From the NCBI GenBank assembly GCA_014905825.1, contig JACGCN010000035.1:310001-374000 (forward strand): a stretch of 64,000 nt of DNA, in the 5' to 3' direction. A program made the position numbers and the translations under genes. Below, piece after piece: positions 47,707 to 58,918 of the stretch. Numbering within the stretch: position 1 is the stretch's first letter; every line of letters begins with the position of its first letter. Source of the DNA: Lyophyllum atratum. Lineage: Eukaryota; Basidiomycota; Agaricomycetes; Agaricales; Lyophyllaceae. The notes beneath the pieces were generated by a model, which worked only from the letters and a program-made list of their open reading frames with translations, did no database searches and was not told where the DNA came from.

Positions 47707-48832
47707 ATGGCTTTCAATTTCATAAATCTGGACGACTTCAGCTCCAATTTCACTTACACTAGTGGCTGGACCCTTGCCGGTATAACTCCGCAGGAATACG
47801 ATGGTACGCTTCATGGGGCAAGAAGTCCAGGTGCTCAGGTCACCATCGTATTCACTGGCGAGTCCTTATATCTGTTCATTCGTTGTTTATTATATTTACT
47901 GTCGGTCGTCTAGGCTTATCCATAGAAGTATATGGGACCATCGGCCAAAATGTTGGCGCTACCTTTGGAGCAGTCTCCTCGTACACCATCAATGGCAACC
48001 CTAGCTCACCTAGAATGTTCACTGCCGTACCCGGAAGTCTCGTTCAATACAGGCAGCTTTTCTACTCGTCGCAGAGGCTAGCGGAGAAAGAACACACCCT
48101 GGTTATAACCTATACCTCTCCAAATAAGGACCCACTATGGTTGGATTATGTTCGGATTGGGCGACTCGCCCACGATCAACCTACCCCGCAGATTTCTCCT
48201 CAGCATACCTTGCAACCAACCTCTCAGCCAACTTCTCAGCTTGCCTCCCATCCTATCTCGCCCCTCACTTCCCAGCCCACCTCCTTCCAGACATCTCTAC
48301 CTACCTCCCCGCCCCATTCCCGGTCATCCTCCAAGCCAGCATCCCTGTCTTCCTTTCTGTCTACCTCACAGCTCCCGTCGCAGCCCACCTCTCTGAACAC
48401 CTCTCAGGTTTCTTCTCAATCACCCGGCTTGTCGAAGGGGGCCATAGCCGGGATTGCCATTGGGAGTTTTGCGGCGCTATGTCTAGCCGCCTCCATCATC
48501 ATTCTTTGGCGTCGTCTCTCAAGGCGTTTGGAGGGGCTAGCAAGCGCAGAGTCTCTGAACCGTGGGTCTCGTCTTCCTTATCTGATACTACCACCGTCCT
48601 GATGACCACCACCACAGGCTCGTCATCGGACATACCCCCTCCTGGGTATTACAGTCCTTTCGATCCCAATGCCGTCCCGCTACGTTTTCAGGATACGGAC
48701 CCTTCTTTCGTACATCATCCCCAAGAGCCTCGAGCCCCCTCTTCAGGATCAGAAGCTGGAGTTGCTTATCGTTCTCGATATATGACACAGGGCGGCACAT
48801 TTGCGGACAAGGCGGTACCGTATCCGTATTAG
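47707..48832 (+). CDS. array unit C: single-pass membrane protein
   Basis: Exons 47707-47857, 47914-48561 and 48618-48832 give 337 residues. Same plan as unit A: MAFNFINLDDFS, FTYTSGW, FTG at the splice, SIEVYGTIG, SSYTINGNP, LVQYRQLFYSSQRLA, and HTLVITY..LWLDYVRIG. The stalk (about 100 residues) is rich in SQP and Ser/Pro without exact repeats. Then come the helix IAGIAIGSFAALCLAASIII and RRLSRRLE. The tail has PPPGYY and RYMTQGGTFADKA and ends VPYPY. Intron 1 again starts with GC (GCGAGT), as in unit A; intron 2 is GT-AG. No signal peptide. Confidence 0.88.
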
Positions 48833-49927
48833 GATATCCAGCTGCCCAGAGTGAATTGCCAGCGAGTGTATGTACCTCCCATTCATTCCTAAAAACTCAA
48901 GGGCTCAATTTGAACTTCTGGCGTTATAGAATGCTCGTTGTGGTTGGCCGTCTAGAAATGTCAAATATCTCTCTCCTCCGTAACCGTTCTTGTTGGTTTA
49001 TATGCAGGCAAACCTGCCTAACTCCCTCGTGAAGTTCTCTCATCTTCATCGCTGATGTCATGGGCAGCGTTGTCCACTCCATCACCTACGCCTGGCCATG
49101 CCCGGACAAACCAAAGCCGGTCCTATCAGTGTCGTTGAATGGTCCGCACCTCACATAGATCAGTCACATACGTATCCACGGGCGAATAGTACGACCCAGG
49201 CGACCGACTTACCTATGGGAAAAGCCGGTCCTATCAGTGTCGTTACTGTGTCCATGATGTTGACATGCCTCTAGTGAAACACCTTGACCGTCGTTGTATC
49301 ATCTTCCATGAGAGTTTGACAGCGCCTGGCGATCCATGGCTTCATAACTTCAATAAGTACTGCGATGAAGAATGAACTCGGCGGTCACATTCTGAAGCAT
49401 TTAATCTTTGATCAATGGCATCAGCGCTCTCGATCAAATGATCACGATTGAATAGTGATCGTTGATTGATCTACAAAATCGTTGAGCCCGGACTTCGAAG
49501 TCTGTTCACTGCAAAGACGGCGCAGGTAGACCAACCTGTACGGCTTTTACGCTTTACTTACTGCTGCGAACGAGGATAGCCAGTCGCACCCGTGTCACAT
49601 CTCACGCTATCAACGATTGGAAGCATCCTATCCTGTCTCATGGGTCCGGCGCTCCGACTAGAACTAACGTTAACTTGCGCAGCAAATTGAACCCCAGTAA
49701 GCCAATCATGATGGACCCTTCATCTAATCGTTGTTCAACGCAGCTCCAAGGGACGATCAGAAATCATTGCTGTTCGACGCAAGATGCTATACAACCCTCA
49801 TCAAATGTCGCAGCCTGCACTTTTCTCATCCTTCTCCGTCCGCCGTGTTTCTCTTTCGCCTTCATAAACCATTTTCCACTCACAGATATCACCTTTCTAC
49901 TCCGCCCGCAGGCATTACCTCGGTACT
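48833..49927. other. 1.1-kb intergenic stretch with 24-bp direct repeat
   Basis: No gene. AAAGCCGGTCCTATCAGTGT plus CGTT occurs exactly at 49113-49136 and 49221-49244. Several GATCA-rich short palindromes lie at about 49410-49470. The last 100 bp are pyrimidine-rich leader for unit D. Confidence 0.5.
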
Positions 49928-50945
49928 ATGGCTGCAGATTTTGTTTTCATTGACGACAACAGCCCTAGCGTCATTTACACCAGTGGTTGGAGCGCTGCAG
50001 GTACACCGAATGAATACGGTGGTACAACCCACGGGGCACGAATTGGTGGCTCCCAGGCCACTATCACGTTCGTTGGTGAGTTGCAAACTGCGTCTTAGCT
50101 CGACTTGTATAATTACTAGCGTGAGTTAGGGTCTTCCGTGGAAGTGTATGGAACGATTGGGCTTGAAAATAACGGCTACTCAAGCTTTGCACCTGTTTCC
50201 TCATATACTATCGATGGCGACTCTAGGACTACGAACTCTTTTACGGCCGCACTAGGAGATGTAGTCCTATACAAGCAGCCATTTTATACGATTTCCGGAC
50301 TGGCAGCGGGACAGCAACATGAACTGGTGCTGACCTATGTCACAAGTGGCAAGAACCCTCTATGGTTAGATTATGTGCGGGTAGGGCGTGAGCTTGACAC
50401 ACAGCCTTCCTCCCAGCCTACTCCTCCAACTGTGCCCCAGTCCTCCCCCCAACCGTCCTCCCAGCCCACTTCTACCTCTTCCTCCCAATCGCGTGCCTTA
50501 TCCGATGGCGCGATAGCTGGTATCGCCATCGGCGGTTTTATCGCAGTTTGCCTCGTTGTCGCCATCATCCTTTTGTTACGCAGTCTCTCACGACGTCCAA
50601 ATGCTCCCGCTCCGGAACGTGGGGAATCGCGATCCCGTGGGTTTCACTGTCTTCTCGTTTCAGTCGTGACGCTCAGCTCTACCAATTGCCACAGGCTGGC
50701 CATGGGACTCGTCGCCCCCCGGGCCTACAACCGTCACACCGTTTGACCTACCAACGGATGCTACCTCGTCGCGACCTTCTCAAAACACGGACCCTTCTCT
50801 TCTTCATCAGCGCCAACCATCTAGCTCTGGATCAGGGTCAGCAGCCGGTCTTGGCCATCACCAGCAAATGGGATATACCACTCGAGGCGGCACATTCACA
50901 GATAAAGCAGGCCCACATACCCATACCCCACCTCCATATGGTTAG
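49928..50945 (+). CDS. array unit D: single-pass membrane protein
   Basis: Exons 49928-50075, 50130-50636 and 50695-50945 give 301 residues. It starts MAADFVFIDDNSPSVIYTSGW, with FVG at the splice and a normal GT donor. Then come SSVEVYGTIG, SSYTIDGDS, VVLYKQPFYTISGLAAGQ, and LWLDYVRVG. The stalk is short (about 45 residues of Ser, Pro, Gln). The helix is IAGIAIGGFIAVCLVVAIIL, followed by RSLSRRP. The tail carries MGYTTRGGTFTDKAG and ends in PPPYG, so its PPxY is at the extreme C-terminus. No signal peptide. Confidence 0.87.
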
Positions 50946-51002
50946 CGTATGTCGGTTCCTGCGGCGGTGGGATGTCATATACACATACTGTATGTATCTC
51001 TA

Positions 51003-51369
51003 ATCCAACCTTTCTTGCGTCGTTGCCAGTGGTCGCAACACGAGGCACGCCTGGCGAGAAATTCGAACATCATTGAATCGGTACTGTTTCCTCCTCCGCA
51101 CCTTGCTTCTCAGAATCGTGCGTAGCCAAACGCTGCTGCCCATCAATGACAGACACGCGACTGTTGACAGGTAACTATAGTCTAGCCCGGGCGACTTCGA
51201 CACTTTAAGAGAATATTGCCTGGGTTTTGACCTTCTCATGACACCCACCCTTCCGCCATAGCCAAACAAGATGCATCGTCACTCGATTCGTGGCCCGGTG
51301 CCAGTTGATGCTAGACAGTGACTACGGCACCCGGTTCTCTTATGGACGCTGTCCATTACCCTTAGTTCA
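51003..51369. other. no gene seen
   Basis: Between unit D and the relic unit E. A minus-strand frame at 51000-51269 has no motif. Confidence 0.35.
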
Positions 51370-51570
51370 AGCGCTACCTGCTTGTGGAAGCCCGGGAGTG
51401 CAGGGCTATACCAGCTACAACTCTATGCGTCTCGGAGGCTTGCTGCAGAAACGCATACTATCGAATCAACCTATCGGAAAAGGGCCAGAAGAGTCTACTA
51501 TGGCTGGATTACGTTCGGATTGGGCGAGTACTTGCTTCCACCTCGGTTCCTCAGAATCCTTATACATGTG
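51370..51570 (+). pseudogene. array unit E: short relic of the family
   Basis: Two pieces in different frames match the ectodomain end of the family: LYQLQLYASRRLAAETHTI, and then SLLWLDYVRIGRV about 30 codons later. The ectodomain start, stalk, helix and tail are absent. At nucleotide level this stretch follows unit C closely, for example CTATGG-TGGATTA-GTTCGG. Confidence 0.75.
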
Positions 51571-51891
51571 AGATCGACTGATGACCCTGTTCCTATCTTT
51601 CCGTTCGTCTTCCCTAACGTCGATGTGGATCTTCCATCGTCGCTAGCCAAACCCTATCTTATCAGAACATGGTGACGGAGGATTTTGACCACCATTACGA
51701 CTCTTGGTTCCCATCCTCGTATATTGCTTAGCTTGTCCCACCCCTGCACATTGGCATCCTACCAACCAATAGAATCGTGGACGGATGCTGGATACATGTA
51801 TAAAACCTCCTACGGAAAGCGTATAATCTCTCGACACTCCTATAGCGCCAGCTACCTCCACCAAGCCCAATAACACCACCGAAGAGCCATC

Positions 51892-52480
51892 ATGCCCGGA
51901 AAATTTGTAGTCCTGGACGACCGCAGTCCTCAAATCACATATACAGGCTTCTGGGTGCTGAGTGGCGTATCTGCTAGACTGAACAGTACGACACACGGCT
52001 CCTCGAGCGTAGGTGCCATGGTCATTATAGCATTCACTGGTACGTTCTGCGATCTCGCTTCCGCCATTTGCTATGTTGACGCCATCGATTCAGGTACACG
52101 GTACTATTGGGCGTTAATTGAATGCAGGTGACCCCGACTTTTCTCCGGTCACGTCCTACATAGTGGACGGAGACACCGACTCCATGATTACATTCGTTGG
52201 CACGCCAGGGGAGCGGATCTTATACCGTCGATGGTTCTACAAGTCTCTAGAATTTGCCTACGGAAGCCATTCCTTGGTCGTTACATTGCTCACCCAAGAT
52301 AAAAATGTTTATTGGATCGATTACGCGAAGGTCGGGCAGCCGACACCAATTGTCCAAGGGCTCGAGTATGTTGCATTTGTACGTACACAGTATTGCAGAT
52401 TATTATGGTGTTTGTTGCGGGTTTTTATGACGTTTTTGGGTCAATTCTGGGAAGAGGGCGAAATACAAAGTGGGATGTAA
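51892..52480 (+). pseudogene. array unit F: truncated copy, probably not functional
   Basis: Exon 1 (51892-52039) is normal: MPGKFVVLDDRSPQITYTGFW to FTG. After the usual acceptor the expected V-x-GTIG strand runs into an in-frame TAA at 52115. A later AG (52126-52127) would restore frame but remove the conserved VYGTI strand, giving 166 residues. The rest, SYIVDGDTD, ILYRRWFYKSLEFAYG and VYWIDYAKVGQ, is recognisable and then ends at TAA 52480 with no stalk, helix or tail. It would be soluble if made. Confidence 0.65.
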
Positions 52481-52904
52481 CTTTGGAGCAGTCTTGTAGG
52501 TTTTGGGTAAACCTGGTGTTAGAGGCAAAAAAATGGGTCATTGAGCGTGATGGGGATGATAATCTGATTGCGTCGTGATCTTGCCCTTTTCCATACAGTA
52601 ACTGTAACCGCGACTTGATCTCGGCGGGCTAGATACAGAGGCACAGCTGTTGTTGTGGTATCGATGACCTCTGCTCCATACTCTTCTAGCATGCTAGGCT
52701 TCGAATGTTCCTTCGCAGCCAAGCGCTCACTGGTCTTGGGACATCATAAGTCGTTGACTTGACTCGGGGGTCAAACCAGGGTCAAACCAGGGTCTGCTGG
52801 TCAAGGCTGCGCAGGCATCTTTTTTGTACCTTCACAGCCCTCGCCGCGCATCAAACTGGACTTCGGACTGCAACCCCACATTCTTTTGAATAACTTACTC
52901 CAGC
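52481..52904. other. intergenic between units F and G
   Basis: Nothing recognisable. A tandem GGGTCAAACCA repeat (two units) lies at about 52767-52790. The pyrimidine-rich DNA before 52905 is probably the leader of unit G. Confidence 0.4.
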
Positions 52905-54182
52905 ATGGCCAACAAGGTTAGGGTGGACGACAGAGACTCTAGTATCCACTACTTAGGCGGAAATTGGTCGTTGGAAGGCGTAAAAGAGGAATATCTCGGA
53001 ACGACGCACGGTACAAAGGAGGCTGGGGCACAAATCAGTTTCACGTTCGAAGGTCAGTCAATTCAGCGCCTTGTCGCGTCTTGAGCCAACGTCTAGTTCT
53101 AGGATCTGCCATTGGTGTTTATGGGACCATCACGAACACACGTAGGATCGCCGCAGTGTCAAACTACGTGATAGACGGCCAAAGCATGTTCACGCTGACC
53201 GCACAACCTCACACCCCCATTCTACACCAATCCTTATTCTACCAGTCTCCGAAACTTGGGGATGGCGAGCATACTTTGGTGGTTACGTCGACGGTTGCGG
53301 ATAGCGCCTTTTATTTTGATTTCTTCGACATCACTCCCAACGTACAGAAGGCACCAGAGACCTCCCCTTCTCCGGATGCAGCAGCTCCAACCCCGCCACC
53401 TCAGGACACTCAAAAACCTAGCACAACGACGGAAACCGAGACTACGCGAATATCAGGCGATCCCGACAGCAAAACTACAGTAGTGGTGCAAGGAGTCACC
53501 GTCACTCTCACACCTACCTCCAACCCCCCCTCAGCCGCGACCACTGATGCATCACCCTCTGCAAGCTCTCTAGGGGCATCATCCTCGACATCAGGTCGTC
53601 TGCCCACAGGAACTATTGTTGGTGTGGCAATTGGTGCTCTCACAGGGATTTTGATCCTAGTGTTCCTTCTCTGGCGCTTCCGGGAAAGAGCTCGTCGAGC
53701 CAAGCATTCGAACGAGAAGAATCAAATTTCGGGATTCAACTGTACGTCTCCACGTAGTCCAAACTATTGCGAACCTTACTTATTTCCATTTAGTCATAAG
53801 CGGCCGTACTCCGCCACCAGTTGTTCCTTTCACCTCAGGACCCAGCGCGGGCCAAGAAGGTCCCATATCCTCATACGGTCTCGGATACACAACGCGCGGC
53901 GCCAATGCGAACGAGAAGCATTCACTTTCATCATCACAATCGTTGGCCAACTCAACAACGGCCTTGGTTGCTGCCCATGATGATAGGTCGCAAGGATCAT
54001 CCTCCCACACCAGGCCGGCTTTGTCACGGCCCTCATCTCCTCCTCAGGCGGTGGAACAGAGAGTACGCAGGCCTGGTTCCTCCCTTGTTAGTGGAACCCG
54101 GGAGGACGTCGTTGCTCGTGGCAGCTTGCTGGAGGATTCTCCTCCACCTTATCAACCCACACCCAGAAATCAAGGAGCCTAG
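52905..54182 (+). CDS. array unit G: single-pass membrane protein, Thr-rich stalk
   Basis: Exons 52905-53052, 53103-53741 and 53794-54182 give 391 residues. MANKVRVDDRDSSIHYLGG opens the ectodomain; FEG is at the splice (GTCAGT donor). Then come SAIGVYGTIT, SNYVIDGQS, LHQSLFYQSPKLGDGEHTLV, and FYFDFFDITP. The stalk of about 95 residues is Thr/Ser/Pro-rich, with a PTSNPPSAATT-type run instead of SQP repeats. The helix is GVAIGALTGILILVFLLWRF with basic RERARRAK. The tail (about 130 residues) has GYTTRGANANEKH, a changed version of the tail box, and SPPPYQP near the C-terminus. No signal peptide. Confidence 0.87.
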
Positions 54183-55162
54183 TCGTGTTATTACTTCCAA
54201 TTCATACTTAAGCAGACGGTTGAGCATCATAAACACCCTTTCCTGTGGACGATGTACGGACAGATTTACCAATGGCAAATTGCTGTCCATTAACGCAGCT
54301 CCACCTGAGGCGTCTGGGCACTCCCTGGCTAAGGATCGAGTCCCAACCTCTTCTGGTGTCAATCTTTGTCTCTCTCCGCTATACAACGCCTGCATATCTT
54401 GGCGGGCAGGGTCCAGCTGATGAGAAGATGAGCGCGAAGCAGGAACTCAGCGCTCAGCCATAGATGCTTTCATTCCGTGAGTCAAATGGACGTGTTGATT
54501 GTCAGGGTTTCGAAACTCACAGTCCGCAGCGCACGCTGGACAACCTGATGATGGTAGCCCTCTTGTTGGGTTGAGCTGGAGAAGATCAAATTGGTTACTC
54601 CCCATCGAGAGCACATACGTTAAAAGCATTCAGTGGCCCACTTCGATCCTCGATGTCTTTTGGACAGAATATTCTTCCTTCTCATCGTCAATTTCATTGC
54701 ATGAGATAATCACGGAGGGGGATCGACAATCTCGGTCAATTGTTCTTCCGCGACATCACGCCACGGTGATGGACCCCATCTGGGCCTATCCGGCCTGACT
54801 GATTATCTGGGCTACCAGAAAGCCAAGACAACATCGAAGCAAGTGCAGAAACTCGCGTTTAGGTGTAGCAGGATATGGGCACACCGTTGTTGCTGTGCAG
54901 TACACATTATACAGCAACCATATGGTGATAACCCCGCTATTTTTGCTCTACAGGTCCTCTATCAGACGTCACTTCCACATGTTCCTATGCCGGAATCTCC
55001 GATGAAACGAGTTGAAATCATTTGATGTCAACCAAGATCAAAGTTTTATCGGGCAATTGCCAAGTGCGCTGCACACTCTGCTGCACTTCTCTTTTCCCTT
55101 CCTCCGATTCCTTTAAGGGTCGCCCAACTGTCCCTACCAATTTTCTACCTCCCATAGCCTGC
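54183..55162. other. 1-kb intergenic stretch
   Basis: No array piece or other gene is visible. The short frame 54499-54798 has no motif. TTCCTCCGATTCCTTTAAGG upstream of unit H resembles the sequence upstream of unit I and is likely a shared leader or promoter. Confidence 0.45.
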
Positions 55163-56525
55163 ATGGCTAATACGGTCATCGTTGATGACAGAGATGCTAG
55201 GATCGCGTACAGTTCCGGTTGGTTTTCGAGTGGCGGCCCCAATGAGTTCGATAGCACGACGCATGGTTCACGGGTGGCGGGGGTGAAGGCGACTTTCAAG
55301 TTTACGGGTGCGTCATAAACCTCTTGATCATCTAGAGCTCAATATCAAGATCACCCTGCTCTCATAGGCTCTTCCGTTGCGGTCTACGGAACTATTGCAG
55401 ATGGTGGAGTGTACAAGGACCCTCCTATTTCAACCTACAGCATAGATGGATCTAGTTCCGTCACATACTCAGCCGTTCCGGGATCGAAAGCTCAGTATAA
55501 GCAACGGTATTTCCAGTCACCCGACCTGTCAGACGGAGAGCACACCCTGGTCATTACTTCAACCGTTGCGAACGCGTACTTTTGGCTAGACTATCTTGAA
55601 TTTACACCAGCTGTAGAGGCCCCTCCTGCCCCCGCACCTCAAGACCCCGTAACTACTGTGGTGACGACTGTCAAACCAGAAACTACGAATCAACCTTCCA
55701 ACCCTACCCCCAATACCACTACGACTGTCCCGAAACCAACGACTGGCGGGGAGGCTCCTACGACCACTAATTCCAATCCTTCTAGTACTGTGACGCAGAA
55801 CGGCGACACATCCTCAACCAACCTGCAATTGGGTGCCTCTCAAACCCCCACCAATTCTGCCGCACCAGCAGTAGCCTCAGGCTCGAAAGTTCCAGCGGGC
55901 GCAATTGCAGGAGCTATAGCTGGAGCAGTAATCATCACCGTCCTCATTGCCGTAATCCTTCTTCTCCTTCGGCGTCAACGGCGCAGAAACGCCGAGACGG
56001 GTGCGTTATCTTCTTTTACTTCAATGCATTTCTGACCTCTTCGTGAACTATTTAGCCTTGACTCAACCAGTAACACCAACCGGCGTCACGCCGTTCATGG
56101 GAGGGGCACCCGGATCTTCAATGAGTTTCAGCAACGATCAGGTTGACGCCTCCCACACGGCCTCATCGCCGTATCCGAGTGTTGGTTACGTCACTCATGG
56201 CGGGACGTACTCGGAAAAGGCGGGCATGCACCGCTCGCAGCCTTCACAATCGAATTCGCATGTCACCAGTTCTTCACAAGGCCTATTAGACCCCGGTAGC
56301 GAGGCGTCGTCGACCTCGCCGTACGGTGGTACTGCCCCGTCCAAGTGGGAGTCGATCATGGCTGCGGGGCCGTCCTATTCCCAGCCCCCTGCACGATTTG
56401 TCGCCAACCCATCGCTTCCTCGTCATCCGCAGAGCTACGGGGCTGGTTCCTTATATCATGACGCCCCGGATGACATACCACCAGCGTATTATCAGAGTCC
56501 GGCTGGACCGAGCGCGCTCCAATGA
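55163..56525 (+). CDS. array unit H: single-pass membrane protein
   Basis: Exons 55163-55307, 55368-56000 and 56056-56525 give 415 residues. MANTVIVDDRDARIAYSSGW, FTG at the splice, SSVAVYGTIA, STYSIDGSS, AQYKQRYFQSPDLSDGEHTL, and WLDYLEFTP form the ectodomain. The stalk is about 85 residues rich in Thr, Pro and Asn. The helix is AIAGAIAGAVIITVLIAVIL, then LRRQRRRN. The tail is the longest of the array (about 155 residues) with VGYVTHGGTYSEKAG and IPPAYYQSP close to the end. No signal peptide. This is the clearest intact member and a good reference for the others. Confidence 0.9.
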
Positions 56526-57487
56526 AATACGTTTGTCTTTGCCCTGTTTCAGCACTTTAAAGCGAAGCATGTACTTTCATTCTCGTTGTTCCTCAACCCG
56601 AAGGCTTGGCTTCGGCTCACGATGAATCATTTCTCGTCTGTTGTCAGAGCGAAGAGGAGGCAAGAAGAGATTCGCCTCAGCTTTAGGCTCCGTCCACGAC
56701 AGCGGCCGATTGGAGGATTGTTACCCTATCAGCGAAGACTTTCAGCCCAGGAAACCTAGATGGCCTATGGGATTAGGTCGGTGTTGCAATTACCCTTCCT
56801 CTGGGATATACCTTGGGCAATTTACCAACTTACATTATCATGATGATATACTCCCTCCGTTAATACTTACCTAGTTTCATCCAGAACGTTTACTCTATTC
56901 GGAGGAATTAAACATTGTTGCTTCAATTCATCGCCGCGACCCGTTCCCTTTTATCACGTTTCGCTCGGTTTACAAGGTAGTCCACCTCCTCCGCCTGGCA
57001 TGTCACCTCACCTCGACACGGGTGTTTGTTTTGCAATATCAGAGATGCATTCTTAGGCTATCAACATCATGATTCTGATCGCCCCTCAGTGAGAACACGC
57101 ACCGCAGAACAAGCACGATGTCGATATGCTATGCCTTCCCAGGGACAAGCCCGTACGACTTCAGAGGTGAGCGCAACACTGTCTATGGGTATCATATTGT
57201 GCTGAGGAACCATGGTCTATTACCAATGTCCGCGTCCAGCAAAACGATTCACGCGCGCCATGACCCATCAAGAGTGCGCATATCACAATCTGCCTATGCT
57301 TTTGATGCTGTATCTCTGATAGAACACATTCTAATCTAGACTTCGAGGTTTTTGGCAGTGATAGAGGCTCTGCCAAATGTTGCAGCATTTACTCCTTCAT
57401 TCATTCTTCCCTTCCCTTTCATCTGATTCCTTCCAGGGTCGCCCCACCACGACACTCCTTTCCAGACTTTATTATTTCTGAGGCTGT
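56526..57487. other. 1-kb intergenic stretch
   Basis: No gene. A frame at 57118-57339 has no motif. Pyrimidine-rich DNA at about 57400-57480 is the likely leader of unit I, similar to that of unit H. Confidence 0.45.
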
Positions 57488-58918
57488 ATGGCTAATACTG
57501 TCATCGTCGACGACAGGGATTATTCAAAACTCAGCTTCGGTCGGGGCTGGTATTTAGGTGGTACTTCAAGCGAGTTTGATGGAAGTACAACTGGCACTAG
57601 GAGGGCGGGCGCGCATGCGGCCTTTACGTTCTCAGGTGTGTTTTCAGGTAGATTGGCTGTATTTCAATTTAGCCAGCCTGACGAAAGGATCTACTGTTGC
57701 TGTCTATGGGACAATTGCCCCTGCCACTGACGGTCCTCCTCACATATCGACATACAGTATAGATGGTGGCAGCCCAGTGACGTACACCGCCGTGCCTGGA
57801 TCGGGAGTCCAATATAAACAGCGATTTTTCCAGTCGCCCGAGCTAGCGGAGGGACAACATACGCTAGTTATCACGTCCAACGTGCAGGGAACCTCATTTT
57901 GGCTGGACTACTTTGAAATTACCGAAGTCACAACGACGAAGGGCGCGCCTGAACGTTGAACCCCCGCCACCCTCGGACACTCTCACTGCCACGGTGATCA
58001 AGCAAGAAACTACGACCCAAGTATCCAATGACGACGTGAATACCTTGACGACGATGACCAACACGGAGACCTCACCCATCATTCCGTCTTCACAAGCGAC
58101 TGGCGAGAATACTTCGATCACCACCAGTCACAATACTTCCAACGCCGTCAAGGAGGTGGGCGGTGTATCGTCTACAACAGATACGAATGTGCAAGTAGGT
58201 GTATCTGTAAGTGCTACGCATTCTGGCGTACCCGCGATGGCCTCGGACTCAGAAGTCCCGAAGGGTGTAATTGTAGGAGCTGTAGTCGGAGCACTGGGTC
58301 TCATACTCCTCTCTGCTATCATCTTCCTACTCTTCCGGCGCCATCGACGCAAAACGGCCAACTCAAGTGTGTTATGTCCTTGCATCCCCTCCTTTTTCTT
58401 CTGACGCCGTATAACTATCAGCATGGAGTCTAGTGAAGAAAGCAGATACTAGCGTCACACCCTTCACGTCAGTGAGCCCTGCATCTGCGCCCGCAATGGT
58501 TAACAGGGATTTTGTCAACCCTTTCCGCGACCTGGAAGTGACGAAATCGAAACCGCCTGGCGGCATGGGCAACGGCTACGTCGTCCATGGCGGGACGTAC
58601 TCCGAAAAGAGGGGCCTGCACGATCCGCAGCCATCCACTTCGCATTTCAACGCAACTTATTCCTCGCAGGGCCCGCTCGATACGGAGCAGAAGGCCATTC
58701 GGGCATCTTACACCTCGGCGTATGGTGGAGTTGCACCTTTGATTTCGCATTCCAGCGCTGGTGAAATGTCTTTCCACTCCCAGCCTGTGCAACCGGCCCC
58801 ACGCTCGCCGTTCGAGCAACTGTATCCTCCGAGCCATACCACGGGGTCCTTGTACCAGCGTGACCAGGAGGAAACGCCACCAGCGTACTATAATAGCCCC
58901 CTGCCCATGCCTAGTTGA
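57488..58918 (+). pseudogene. array unit I: membrane protein with a +1 frameshift
   Basis: Closest to unit H. Exons 57488-57635, 57688-58366 and 58434-58918 sum to one base more than a multiple of three. The ectodomain is complete (MANTVIVDDRDYSKLSFG, GSTVAVYGTIA, FWLDYFEIT) but the frame ends at TGA 57957-57959. The next frame picks up NVEPPPPSDTLT and continues without stops through stalk, helix (VIVGAVVGALGLILLSAIIF), GNGYVVHGGTYSEKRG and TPPAYYNSP. The shift therefore lies at about 57925-57950. Because everything after it is intact, the break is recent, or an assembly error. Confidence 0.75.
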
